Assembly: GCA_905250075.1 (NCBI GenBank)
Contig: CAJNOP010000046.1
Location: 374,112-438,111, forward strand
Reading direction: 5' to 3'
From: Rotaria sp. Silwood1
Lineage: Eukaryota > Rotifera > Eurotatoria > Philodinida > Philodinidae
DNA: 64,000 nucleotides
Shown: piece after piece, positions 24,301 to 38,700 of the stretch
How positions within the stretch are numbered: the first letter of the stretch is position 1
How the letters are laid out: each line of letters opens with the position of its first letter
Notes under the pieces: model-generated
Databases searched by the model: none
What the model was told of the DNA's origin: nothing
The model's input: only the letters and a program-made list of their open reading frames with translations
Program-made: the position numbers and the translations under genes

Positions 24301-25437
24301 AAGTATTCGAAGTCGATGTGCTAATATAAAACGAATTGAACATATTGGAATCCATTCGGTAAGAACAAATCTCAAATATTTTTAACATATTTACTTATTT
24401 ATTTGTTTAGGTTTTTGTTTATTTAAAATTCTCATCAAAAGAAGCAGCTGGTCAAGCTTATGATTTACTTAATAATTGGAAATATCAAGGTAAGTAACTT
24501 AAATGAAATCTCTTATTAAATAACGAATGATTGGAAAGTTGTTAAACAAGATATTTGTTCACTTTTGACTTGTTAGAGAATATCTTCGACTAGTAGAGCC
24601 TGTCGAGTCTTAGATTTCTGGACGAAGAGTTGGTTTTTGAGATCCAAACTATGAAATTGAAAGTTTCTAATGAGCATTGGATAGTCGACCTAGAGGTAAT
24701 CGATAATTTTTTCCGACTTTTTGTATTCGATGATCGGCGCATCCTACATATTTCTCAGATGACTAGTGAATAGATATGATTTCGAACCTGAATTTTGCTC
24801 TCTTTTCGAACATCGTCGTAGAAATTTTGTCTCAGTTGTTGTTTGATAGTAGTGCAATATACTTTGAAAAGTTAAAACGATTTCTTTGGATAAAACTTGT
24901 GGGTCAACGTTTTCGATGAACATGTTAAAGCGTTTCAGGCGAGCTAAGAAACTATGCATCGTGTTCAAATTTTACGTATAGACTTACCAATGTTGTGTGT
25001 ATTTTTGTTCAAGATTAATCAGGGATATTTTGAAAGACCTGATAGTAATAAATCAATCGATTTTGTATAAACCTAGAGGTTCTTTTTCAAAGATACTAAA
25101 ATTGTTGGAGATAGTAGACATTTCTCGACAAACTGTGATATTGAATTAAGCTGTAGCTTTGTTTTCAAGAGCTTCTTTGAATGAAAAATGTTTGCCAATT
25201 TTTAAACAATTTAGGAAAAACGAAAATTAAGGCACTTTGTTGAAAGAGAGAAAAATAACTTCAAATAATAGGCGGGTCAAAAGTGAATAAACATTTTGTC
25301 TGAAAACTTTCTGATCGTTTATTAATTCATTTTTTTTTATTTATTTTTAAGATCGAACAATAAATGTTAAATATATCCGTCTTAATCGATATAATGAACA
25401 TTTTCCTGACGCAAGAGATGCTAGTCCAAAGAAATAA
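21336..25437 (+). CDS. LEMD3: MAN1/LEMD3-like inner nuclear membrane protein
   Basis: Thirteen exons (21336..21975, 22032..22436, 22489..22514, 22575..22638, 22695..22774, 22833..22915, 23419..23561, 23621..23825, 23889..24033, 24103..24203, 24265..24358, 24411..24489, 25352..25437) give about 716 residues. Residues 1-40 are a LEM domain (LTDQQLRQELINYGETVPPI...), which binds BAF and tethers chromatin. A Ser/Pro/Arg linker with repeated SPSR motifs follows, then an acidic poly-Asp run and TM1 (ILKILLVSSILIGGVSFLV). The lumenal segment has paired cysteines, and TM2 is NTLRNFILLVLGSTGLLTLAWYL split by an intron. The MSC (MAN1-Src1 C-terminal) region includes DVWRWLKLSP, and the RRM-like (UHM) C-terminal domain includes ECLKLRN and VKYIRLNRY, as in vertebrate MAN1, where it binds SMADs. 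That last domain separates it from LEMD2. The last intron (24490-25351) is enlarged by a dispersed repeat. Confidence 0.88.
24530..25315 (+). repeat. Dispersed repeat, copy 2 (LEMD3 intron)
   Basis: It fills most of the 862 bp last intron, while most other introns of this gene are about 50-70 bp (one near 500 bp). It aligns in the same direction with blocks of the zinc-finger-gene intron (about 604-1635). Spacing differs, so one copy has an internal deletion or rearrangement. No coding content is seen. Confidence 0.55.
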
Positions 25438-28400
25438 GAAAGTCAACTATATATATATATATTTTTTTTTTCTTTACTGTATTATTCAATTGTATATTTT
25501 TTCGTAGTATTCCTGTCAGATATACTTTACTTTACTTTTCTTAATCATTAATAATTTGTACGCCGCTAAGCAGCTATACGTGTATTGTAATCTGAAATTA
25601 TTACTAAGACGTGTCTTCCTTTCTGTGTTGTTGTGCAAACAGGCTTATATTGTAAAGAAACAAATTATTGAAATGAATCTTGTGTTCTGAATAAATACAT
25701 GTTCTAGAAAATTAGGAAATCATAAGAGAATTTATATGAATAATGAAAGTTTCAATAACATGAATGATTAGATTTTTCTATGATAGGAATGTAATTTTTC
25801 TTGGAATTCAATTAGAATTAAAAGGAAAGAATATGACGAAACATCAAAATCTTTTTTTTTAGTTCTTGTAATTGGCATCATTTGCATAGAAGAAGACAAG
25901 AGACTAATGACATATATATTAATAGAAAAATTATATTTAAATTAAAACCCGTTTTTTATATGAATATTTTTGAAATTTTAATTTGAAGTTTTACGAAAAA
26001 TTTCTTCTCGTTTTTGCATTAGACTTAATGAAATACATTGTAACAGAAAATAAAATGATTAATCTTATTTATCTATACGTGCTTCTTTCTAAGGGAATGG
26101 TGTTGAATTAATATCATTCAAGCCGTCAAGGACAAATTCTAAAGGTAAATCTGAGTTTCATGTATGTCACAACAGACGGATTTTTAATTCAATTAAAACT
26201 ATGAATCATGCTTTGTGAACGTAAACAAGCATTCCAAGACTACAGTGAAAAAAAGTTTTTATAATACAAAAAAGGTTTACTGATATCACAAGTCTTGTTT
26301 TTATTAGGATTATATGCCGTACAGAACATCAATTTAGGATTGAAATATTATGATCGATTTCAAGTTTTAGGTAAACATTTTTGATACATCAAATCTTTTC
26401 CACTGAAAACAAGGATAGTGTTATCAATCAATATTATGACAACTAGCATCTGCCGCGACTTATTTTCTTTTGGAAATTTTTCAATAAGTTCTTATGAATT
26501 TTGAGATAAATCTTACACAGCTACTTAGTACATTTAGGCATATCTGCAGTTATTTCATTTCGAGAATTTTCTAGTTTTATATGGTAATCTGTTTGTTCGT
26601 GCATTTATTCTCAAGTTGAGCATCTACTTATTTCTATTCAATACTGCTTGATAGAAAAACCGATTAATTTTTTCCCTTAGGTAGAATAACAAATGCTTAT
26701 TAAACTGACTTACGTTTTTCTTTATTATTTAATGATCATTGTAGAACTTATGCATGTTGATTTGGCTGATGATTTTAGTCGAATATTTTTGTATGGAATT
26801 ATTAAAAATTTGGTTGCCTGTCGAAAGGAAAAGTATTGAAACTAGCTAAATCGAATGTAGATGGAAAGAAAATCTACATCCACTAAGTCAAAACAAATTC
26901 TATTCAACGTATAGATAATCTTGGTGAACAATAGGACTTATAAATGTAATGAAATATTTAGATGGCTTGTCTTGCACAGTTCGTAAAGTGAAGAAAAAAC
27001 AGACGATACTATGATTTCTTTTTTTTGATACTCTTGACTTGTATATGATCTAGGTCACAGTATTAGTATTATGTCAAAGACTAACGTCTTGTTAGTTGAA
27101 ATTTTCGATATATTTCCTTTTACAGTCAGAATTGTCGATTTTTTTTGGAGAGGTTGGAGAAGCTAAAAATTTTTTACACTAAATGCTTTCATTCGTACAA
27201 TGTTGGAAGTGAGGATCCGATTGTTTAACAACAGACGACTTGTAATCAGATCGTTTCTACCCCAATCATATTCACCTTGCAACAACATTATCTGCTTATT
27301 TTTATTTCACTTTCTGCAAAACAAATGATTTTTCAAAATCCAATATCTATTCAAAGTTATCATTAGACTGTTGAAAAAAATCAGATATTAAAAAGGAAGC
27401 TCCTCTCCTCTCTATCGAAAATGTCAACTTCATTTTTGTTATTAAGTCTATTAACAACTAATAAAAAAAAGAAATCGTGTCTTGAATACGCTCGTTAATC
27501 ATTGTATATGCTGTCAATAATTCAATGTAATAAAATAAAAGGACATACTAAAAATAAACGATTTTATCGTTGTCAGTAACTATAAAGTTAATTCAATATT
27601 TGATGAATCATTAAATATAAATATCATGGATATAAAATACAATCTTCATTATTTTCTTTTTTGTTAAGATTATTTAAAAAAACTATCTAAAAGCTTTTCA
27701 TATATCTGTCCAAGCATTATTTGCTAAACGTTTGATAAAAATATGATCAAAGCTCCACTTCAAATGAATATATACATTTGATCAATCAAAAGTTGAAGAC
27801 AGTAGTACTTCAAAATAAAATTGATAGCATCCAAAAATCATAAATTTAATAACGAAAATAAAATGATTTCATTATTTAAATTAAACATTTAATTACCATA
27901 ATGTACTAGAATCATTTTTCATTGTATTTATTTTTCTGCTTTTTATTGTTGAGGTCGTATTTTAATTTAATGTTTTTTTTGCTCGTCGTAAAAAGAAAAA
28001 CTTTCTCTGTCTCGAATGAAGATTTTCTTTTTCTTATTACCTAATTTTGCAAGTTAAGATTATCATAGAATAATTCGATAGTAATAATAATCAAAAGCAT
28101 TTTTTCTTTTATTTGATTATAATACATTGAGTATAATTTATTGCAATAAAAGAAGAAAAAAAAACGAGTCAGAAACTGATAAGAGATCAATGTGCACATA
28201 TAATAGAATGATTTAAACAAATTTGCCTTTTTTTTAGTTTGTTTCTTTTTTCATACACTTTTTCCGCTTGTCCATGATCTTACCGACATATGTATATATG
28301 TATACATATACAATTGTTCTGTGAGTGGTGTGTATGTTCTCGCACACGCCTATGAATAATATGTAACATTTGTTGTTGAAACCTTAGAAGAGAAAAACGA

Positions 28401-29766
28401 CGAAATCACAAGCACTTGGACATAAAAATGAACTCTTCTCTTTCGTTCGTTCTTTTCTTTTTCTTATTCTCTAATCCATCTTTGTACGTGAAAGAAGATG
28501 TTATAAAACGATGAAAAATAAACGAATGAGTATGAAACCTTTTATATTCGAACGGTACCACCATTAACATATACACCTACTGAGCATACGAGAGTTTTGT
28601 TCTCGTCATCACTATTCTTTTCTTTTCTTTTCTCTTTTCATGTAATTGAACGCAACCCGCGAATGAGAACGACAATAGAAGTAAAACTGCTTCTATTACA
28701 GTTGTTATTTTACTCTGTTAACATACAATGGGTGGTCTCTTATATATTTGGTCTACTGATATTGTGTCGCATATCGAACAAACAATCAAAGAGAGAGAGA
28801 GAGAACCACACACAGAGAGAAAAACGAGATAGACACAAAAGAAAAACCCCTACTGTAGCCTAAGAATGTGGATAGTTTCAAAACGACCGGCACCAAAACA
28901 TTGTTGCTGTCATATCTTAGGTATCTATCTAATCAAGCCATAGTTAGAAGATCTAGACAGAGTGAATAGGTAAGTTGAATGTCACGTCAAAATAGCCTCA
29001 CAAAAGTAGAATAGGATTATGCTCTGTTCAAATTTGTTTTTATATTAAATTCTAATAGAAATACAAATAAACAAATGAAAGATTCTCCATGAATAATCAA
29101 TGCCTTTTTTTTAATTTGATCTTTTTTTAGAAATGACAGGATAAAAAAGAAAGAATTTCAAAGATTTTGTCAGCTTCTTTCAAGTTTACATGTTTCTCTC
29201 GTTTTTTTTTAATTCTATTTTAATATGCAGATAACTTTATTATATTAATGTCAATGATTGTATGCAAAAAATGTATATGCCTGAATTTTTGTAACAAAAG
29301 AATATTTTACGTTTGAGTTGTCAATAAATAAATGTTTGATTTCTTGTTATAGAATAATTTTTCCTTTGTATTTGAACCAAGTTTTTTTTTTCGAATAAAT
29401 CAAAAAAAAATAATGAGAGATATTTTGTGTATTCAAAAAACATCGATTGAAGTTGATGTAATGGAATTTCGAGTCTGTCATCATTTTTTTTCTCTCTCCC
29501 TCTGTATTCTCTGTTCGATGAGCGCTCTCTTTTCCTTTGCTTTCTTTCGTTCTCTCTCTCTCTATCCTTTTATATTCAATTTTTGCCATTGCTCTTTCAT
29601 CATATGAAAAGAGAACAGAACACACGAGACAGTTTCGACTCTTATTCATTCTCTGTCTTTATTACTACTTTTGCTGATAGTGAACATTCTCTTGTCTACG
29701 ACGTCTGACACAAAAGAGAAGATAATCTTTCATCATTATTACAGATCGGAAAGCATTTATCAAGTA
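25438..29766. other. Gene-poor stretch between LEMD3-like and PLEKHG5-like genes
   Basis: It is AT-rich with no supported exon chain. A polyadenylation-like AATAAA lies near 25690 after LEMD3. From about 28400, CT/GA-rich tracts increase, including (GA)n near 28789 and CT runs at 29490-29560. These probably mark promoter or 5'UTR DNA of the downstream RhoGEF gene (inference). Confidence 0.5.
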
Positions 29767-32700
29767 ATGACGAGTTCGAATAAAGCTCGTCGTTATTTAC
29801 AACATCATAAGCAACACTATACAGAAACACATAATAGTCATCAGTCAGCTGCTGAATTATTAATTATCGATCCAACATTAGCAATCACAAGTATGCGAAA
29901 ATTTCGTGGTAAAACTCAGCAACAACAACAACAATTGTCAACAACAGTGTCCATACCACAAATTTGTGTAGATGACGATGGTGATAATAACAATAATAGA
30001 TCTAACGATGATGATAATGGACATGTGGCTATACTTGATGAATTTGATGAAGTTTTAGAAAACGAATTAAAACGTACATCTGTTTTACGTACATCATCAC
30101 TTAAACAAAAAGAGTCACATAATCAAATTGGAATACCTATTAATCAACAACGAAGTTTTTCATTTGCACTTGGGTCATCAACAAATTTAGATGGAAAAAA
30201 ACATGATGATGATGATGATGAAGTTGACAATGATAATCATGATGAAGTAGTGAATACATCATCAACTAAGTCCACAAAACTACCAACAACTATTAAATCA
30301 AGCCTATCAAAAGAAACATTTTCACGTCTACTGCATTCTCTTGCTTTTCGCTCGGGGAATCATACAACATCGAAAATAACAATGGCATCAGCAGGTTCTC
30401 AGACACAACAACGACCATGTTTAGCTTGTCAAAATCATCCTAATTTAGATTTACTTCCTAAATATAAAAAACGTCCATCAATATTTGGTGTTCTTGTTTC
30501 GAAACTTAATAACAATACAACAACAAATGAACATAGTTCTGATCGTTGTCCTATATGCAAACGACGTTTATCTAAATCTACTTTTTATAATACGGTTACC
30601 AATAGTAATACTGATGATGATAATCAACAAATAACATCACCAACACAAAATTTTTCATTATCATCATTAGCAACATCAAAATTACTTCATGATCATGGAC
30701 AAATATTATCACGTACAAAAAGACGTCGAAGTTTACCATCATTATTTCAAAGTCTTTTCGATTTTGATCATCATGATAATAAACGTCGTTTAGATAATAC
30801 ACAAATACAACATCGTCCATCATTTTCATCTATATTAACTCATACTTTACTTGATAGTATTACTCGTGAACAACAACAACAACGACAACAATCAATTCGT
30901 AGCGTTAAACAAACATCACCACTTTCATATTCATCTATATCACTAGCAGGATCTGATGACAGTAAAGAGAATAATTATGATAAATCATACAAACGACAAT
31001 CAACAGTTTATGATGATTCATCTCAACTAACCGAAAAGGTAAGTAAGTAAGTAAGTCGGCTAAGACATTCTTATCATTAGGAAAAAAATTGTTTGCCTAT
31101 AGCGGCACGCGTGCTTTTAACATCAACATATGTATACATAGAATAGCGAAGGTCAAGTGTTAATACTCTTGGTATCAATAGAGAAAGTTTATTATTGTTT
31201 GACCCTGATACACACACGTATATACTGTCGTCGAGACAAAGATGATAATCAGCGCCGACACTATCGATTTGTTATTGTTAACAATATAATGATTGGCGTC
31301 GATAATTACAACTACTAGTGAGAATAAGAACAATGATGTCAATGACATTTTGAGTATTTAATATTATGAATAATATATAGTCAATACTGATGGTCAAGTA
31401 CGAATGAATGAATGAATATGTATATGTGCATGTGTGTGTATGAGTTTTTACCGCAATCGTGTCAGACGTTGCATCGTATTACATATACACTTAAGTATAG
31501 ATGAGAATCAAGTTGATAGACGCTGACCTTTCTTTTCTTCTATTTCTTGGGCTATTCAATTGCTTGATAGAATGAACTGTCTGTCTATTCATATTGATGC
31601 TGATGATTAGCTTTTACAATACTGTTCTGTCATATTTGTTGATAATATTTGACTTTTCTTCTGTTATATGAGAACAGTCATATAAGTTCTAAGTATTGAT
31701 GGTGATAGTGAAATTTATATTCAAGAATTCTTTCTTTTTTTTTCAACAAATACATGATATAGACGGCGTCACTACTTGACCGTTTCTTTTCTCATTGAGA
31801 CGATGTGAAGGTGCTTGTCATATCACTTTTCAGCCTGAGAGCACATGAAAAAAAGGATTTTTTCTTTTTTTTTAAAAATATGCAAATTGAACTTTGATTT
31901 AAGATGCACTTGATAAACTATATATATATATATTTTCTTTTGCTTTCGTCATACTAACAAAAACACCAAAACACTTGACTCATTATCGTTTACTATCGAT
32001 CGGTTATTTTGCTTCTTTTTCAAATATGATTGTCGTATGACGATAACTTATTTTGCATGCAGACTATCATATGGCATGTCCGTCATTGATATGGACGCTT
32101 AATTCAATTGTAGTAACGGCAGCAATAGTAAAGATAGAACTGTTTATAGGCATACATGTTAATACAGTAAAAAACGACGAGATATCTACAATTGCTAAGA
32201 ATACAAATTTTGCCTCTCTTTATGTTTTCTTCGTTAGATTTTCAAATATAAAATTATTTAATCTTTATTATTTGATAGAAATTTTCGTCAATAAAATAAA
32301 TCATGCTATTAATTAAATTGTCTGTCATGAGCAAAAAAAAAACCAAAATTTAAAAATCAAAGTCTAATGGTCATATGGCTTCCATCTTTTTCTTCGTTTT
32401 TTTTTCTTATATATTATTCTTATTTCTTGACTAAAAATGACGCACAACTGAGATACTGATTTACACATGGTAACAATCACTAGCATTAATCGAAGGGAGA
32501 GAAACAAATCGATAATACACTTGGCATAGCACTCGAAAAAGAAAAAGAAGAATGTCATTTGTGTCACCTGCCGAGAATCACATAGGCAAAAAGTTTTCTT
32601 ATCTACATGACCTTGTCTACTAAGATCACTATTTCTTTCACATAAAGTATGGTTATGTATTTTATACATTTTCTTTTTTACTGTTTTCTAATGAATAGAA

Positions 32701-35700
32701 AATAGAATTCTTATTGAAACAAAAATAACACAATGATATACAATGTTTAATATTGTTTTAATTGAATTAGGAATGGAATGAAAACAACAAATACAAAGAA
32801 AAAAACAATCTTGAAAGAAAAACATTTTCATATGTTCTATTGAAAGAAATATTGATGACATTTTCTTTCTTTTTTTTATTTTACAATCCTATAGTAACGA
32901 AATAGAATTTACAATGAGAGAAAGTATTTAAGAAGGGAGTTTATGACTTTTTTTTTGGTCTGCTTCAATAAGAAAAACGAATCTATGTAATTTCCTAGGC
33001 AGATTAAAATATGTTTGTTGTATCTCAGGCCTTTATGCCTTGTCTTATGCAGGTAGTAAAAATGTTTTTCGAGTACATATTTTATTTAAATTTCATATTA
33101 TTAATGTTATCTATATTTGTCAGTTCCAGGTTCGTATAGATTCCGATGCGAATGATGGAGAGAAAGACGAATATGACCATGAAATCACTTCTGATAAAGG
33201 TAAAATAAGTTTAAAAATAACTCAATTGAAAATTCGGATTTTTGTTTTAGAAATTTCTACAGGTGAATTAAACGACTTAAATACTATGATTAGTAACGAT
33301 TCACCAAATGAAAATAATAATAACCAACTTTTTTTGCATCCACCTGAGTAAGTTCTTTGGTTCTTTTTTTTTCTTCTTGTTAAAATTGACGTTTTCACAC
33401 ATTCGATATGTGTCATTGGCAAATAGCGAGTTTTCATTCCCCGATCATTTTTTTTTTCTTCCAAAAAGAGAAAAGAGACACACATACAGGAGAAAAGAGA
33501 CAATGGACGACTAGGATATTCGATATACACTGAATATTAGGCAGTATTTTGATGACGACGTGACAGTCAGGATCATGCTTGTGCGTTCGTCGTTTCGGGA
33601 TACAATATCAAAAGTGAAAAAGCAATTTCAACATGATGAAAATGCATCAAAAGATAAAATACATCTAATTAAATATGATTCAATAGACAATCTATTTATT
33701 CAAAATAATCAAAAATATTCTTCTAAACAAACTTATTATACGAAAGATATATCTAATGGAAAATTAATATTAACACGACAATATTCACGTAATTCTTCGG
33801 GGTAAGAGAATTATAATGAAATCAAACAGTTGTTTTCTCTCTTTTGTTTTTGTTCTGGTTTCAAATAAAATCTATATCAAATTGAATTAAATATAATTGT
33901 TTACTTATCGACATTGACATGACTGTGATAACGGATATACAGAGAATTCATATTTTAATTAATCTCTCCCTTCATTCCTCGAGGTTTTTTTCCTTCCTTT
34001 ACTTTGTCGTCCACATCGACACTAAGCAAATAAGCTGTACTATTTGTATAACGATTGTTCACACCTCAAATCATACGCTGACGATAAAAAAGAAAAAGTA
34101 TTTTGAGAACATTGCAGAGAAGAAAAAAGAAAAGAGCTAGTATACATACGCACCTATATATATGTATATGTATTTGTATATATATATATATGTGCATGAA
34201 TTACCGTTGTGTCTGATTTTCAATCTGGTATAAAAATTCAATATTGACATTGATCATATTAATTGAATAAATATCTATTTATTAAATCCTATGCATGATT
34301 CAACGACGTTTATCGTACATAATCGTCATGCATTCGTGACCGATATACAAATCAGAAGGTTTACGAAATAATTTCTTTTTCTTTTTGAGAAATTCATTTT
34401 TTTTTTCTCGTTCTTACAAAAATATTTTTTTTTCTGTTCTAGAGAGAAGACACGAAATTTATTAGTAAATGTATTTCGAACTCGTCGATCAAACGTTGCT
34501 TTGGGATCAAATGAAGTACAATAGTTTTTTTTTCTTTGTTACAGTTTTTATTATTTTGAAAAAGAAATTTTTTTCGATTTTTTTTTTTCTTTTGAAATAG
34601 GCAAACATGGTTGGTAAACAATTTAGTGTTTCAGTGATTAATTTAGCAACATCGATTGGTTCAAATCGAATTAGTAATAATGCACCAATAAATAATGAAT
34701 CAACACTTTTAAATCTTCTTGATCAACGAAAGCATGCTTTATCTGAAGAAAATTTACCATCAACAGTAAGTTAGATTATTAAATCAAGGATTTTTTTATT
34801 TGAAAAGACCAGATAAGTCGAATAAGAAATTTCTTTCTTGCACATGAAACCTTCAGTTTGGTTTACTTTTATTCGGAGAGTTATTTATTTGATAATAGAT
34901 GCTTATCGGGAAGGACAGATGATAGATATATGTATGTGTTGTTTGAGTAGACAAAAAAATTGATAGAAAGAAAAGAGGATTTTACTTGATGTAGTGGGAA
35001 ATATTAATGCAAATTGAATATAGTCGATATGTGAGAGACATTTGACCTTGAGACTAATTGGCATTTTTGATGTCTTATTACATTTTCTCGTTTTAGGATG
35101 GATCTTACATCCATTTTACTAATGTTAATGGACAAAATTTTAAAGAACGACTTAACTATTCCAGCACATCCGAGAATACGACATTAAGGTAAAGAGAAAA
35201 AAAAGAAAAATCGAAAAAAAAACTTTTTTTTTCCTCTGGTATATTTATTTAGAGAGATCTTATTAAAATTATTCGAAAAACATCATCTCACTATAGAAAC
35301 ATGTAATATTTGTTTACGAAGTGCACCTAGTTTACCATTGTCCTTGGACCAACCAGTCAAACATCTTCTGTTAGATGATCTTGTCGTTACAGGTACACAA
35401 AAAACTCTCATAGTTTGATTATGTAATTTTTTTTTTCGTTTCTTTTCCCCTTTCTTCCTAATTAACGCTAAAACCTCTTTTGTTTCTTTCTTTCTCTTGA
35501 AAATCACTTGGTGCATACTCTCGAAATGCTCATACACATACAATGTGTATGATGCAATTTAAAAAAAAAACTTAATGCGTCACTGCTTCTGACGTTCGTC
35601 AAAGCTTAAAAAATTTCTATACATTTAATCAATATGTTTATTAGAAAAAAAAATAAGAAAAGGAAAGCCAAAACAGAGAGTATGGGCTAATTTATTAGTT

Positions 35701-38700
35701 ATATATATAATAAATCTGGTGAAGTACAAAAAAAATTTAGTCCTTATCAATAATTTTGGTGTCGTCATTGTCACATTTACTGGTTGTTGATGTTATATAA
35801 TTTCTTTTTTTCTCTCTATCAAATATATATATGTATGTATGCGCAAAATCTCTTCTTCAACTAGTGATTGTCACCCTCCGGCGTACATACTCATTTATTG
35901 CAAAAAAAACTAAGCGAAGAGAAAAAGCATAAGAGCTTGCATCGTTTATTCTTTGTCTTTAACTCTATTGTGAATGAATTGTCTATCAAAAAAAAAGAAG
36001 AACAAGAGGCAGAGAATATTCATCGTTACATCTATTCATTCGTTTGAATTACGATGTCCAATGAAGGCATAGCATCAGCTGGTTCACAACCACCTCTCGT
36101 ATCACCTCTTCGTCGTTTATCTATATGTCGACAATTATCTGATGTATTAAAATATCGTCGTAAATCATATTGTTCAAATAGTAATGATCATCTATCATAT
36201 ATTCCATCACCATCACCAACATCATCATCAACAACAACAACAAATTCAGCATCCTCCACATTTACATTTGTTTGGAATTGTGCATTAACTGAAGTTGATT
36301 CTCCACCTGGATCATCATCAAATGAAGATTTACATGTTTTATCTATTCAACATCAACAACGAACAAGAAAAAATGGTTTGTCTGATGATCCAAATATCTT
36401 AAATGCAAAAGACATAACTGGGTCCGTGGTTGCTGCTTGTTTGCTTAAGCAAAAAAGCGTCAGCTGTGATGATATGGCTTTCTTATCATCAAGTGGTGAT
36501 GAACAGACAATCTGTGCTAGTGGACCATCATCAGCTACATCTGCTGCAATATCTTATAAGCCAAAGTGCAATGGTCTCTTCTTTTATTTTGCTTTCTTTC
36601 ATCCTTCATCTATTCATTAAAGACAAAACAAAAAAAGAAAAATTTACGATTATGTTTATGGGTTTTTTTTCATTGTCTATTTAGAAAAAGAACATGGCTT
36701 ACCATCATGCTCACGTATTAATAATCGAGCACTTGCTAAAACATCAGCTGGAAAAGAACGAAATGAAAAACGAAATTCTACTGGTTCAGCAGTTTTAACA
36801 ACAGTAAGTTAAAATAAATTAACATCAATGTCATTTACATTAAATCTAGTCAATCATAAGTAATAGACATTTCTATAAACACTTGACAATTGTTATTTGT
36901 TTCTTATAATGAGAATACAATCAAATCAGGTGACAAAACACCTGTTTGTCCCCGTTCTAATCAAGAAGAGAAAAAAAAGCGCGACAAACAAAATATCCTA
37001 AAGTACCCTATTAATTGTATACGATTGGTGTCATATTGTTAGGCTTCCTTTTTTTTGTTGGCTATACTACTACAAAACAAAAAACATCGATCTTCTTCTC
37101 ATCATTATATCTAGACGATAAAGAAGTGTCTAGTCTCCATTTTTTCGATGAATAGATACATATTAAATATGAGTCTTTTTTTTGTTTTATGATTAAGTGC
37201 ATTAGTTAGAGAATGATGCTCTATGATTGCATACTGTCAATAAATGTTCTTGAGTTGTTGTCTATTCTATTTTTTTGTTGTCTATAAGCTTGGATAATTA
37301 GTCTCATTTGCCACATATAAACAATTTGACATAATAATAATAATAATAAATTTAAATACTAATATTTTGGATTTTGATCTAATGCATTCATTAGATCGAT
37401 TAGATTTTCATCTTGCCATTAATCTAAATGATATATATACATATATATATATTGTTTTATTATCTATTTCTAGTTTCTTAGTTTTATTATTCATCATGAT
37501 TATAGAGAAGAACCTCAGCACCGTTAATGATTTTCATATGTTATTACTATCGAGATTTGTTTTTTGTTTTCTTAGCAAATCAAAAAAAGACATTTCTGGT
37601 CTATGTTTTTTTTTATATATTTTTCCTTAGACCACTAAATCAGCACCAGCTACATCGAAACGATTATCAACTCAATGTATGGTGCAAGATAATGATGACG
37701 TAATACCAATCAATATAACAAATAGTAATTATAATCAAGAATTAAAATCAACTAATTCACAACAACATACAAGATCAGGCAAAACAAATCGTTCCAGTCT
37801 TTTTACTGGTAGCATCTTTACTCGGGTAAGAATGTATACGTATATGCATCTACATATGCATGTGTCAGTTCGACCGCTTCTTAATATGACATACTGTATT
37901 TATGTAGAAAATAGAGGAAAGAAAATAAGAATTTTTTTCTTTATAATCTATTTCATTAGAAACATAATTTCCTACTTATTTCAAAATAGAACAAACCTTG
38001 TAAACGAACGATTGATTGCGTGCATTAAAAAAACTATGTATATTGTAATAGTCTCATGAGACTTTAAAAAAACTGTAGGATCGATTTGCATGCTTACACA
38101 TCAAGTTTAACATGACATTTTAATCTATATTATTGAACCGTTAAATGTTGGAACAAAAATAGCATATATATCTACACATGTTTATTTTTTGATTGCATCT
38201 TTTATATAAAGCCAAAAGAAGAAAAAAAGCCGAAATATGAGTCATTTTTCATTTTTAACTCTATTTGTTTAATATTAAACAACTGACAACAAGGAATTCT
38301 TATCTGCTATTAAACAACAAAGAAAGTTGTATATTCTTTTCAGTGAAAAGTTTTGTTTTATATTTATATCGAGCTAAGTCTACGAAGACAAAAACAAAAT
38401 TTCATGTACAATGATTGATACAGGTCATCATAAATCTTTACCTAATTCTTATAAAATAAGAAAATCATCAACATCTCCAATTTTATCTTTTTGGCGATCT
38501 TTAAATTCTAGACAAAATATATTTTATATAAATGTAAGTGATCATTTTATCAATCAATCTTATTTTGTGTATGATTAGTATCTATTAGAAATGAAGAAAA
38601 TATTAGTTTATCTTGTATAGATAAGTATATTTGTGTGCATTTAAGTGAAGTAATATGAATAACGGATATAAGAGGAAATGAACTTGTAGATTAAATTACT

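Noticed and set aside
26100-26370. Possible short exons (for example an open stretch bounded by TTATTAG near 26310 and a GTAAAC near 26370)
   Set aside because: Only one or two exon-like pieces with weak signals; no continuous frame or recognised family.
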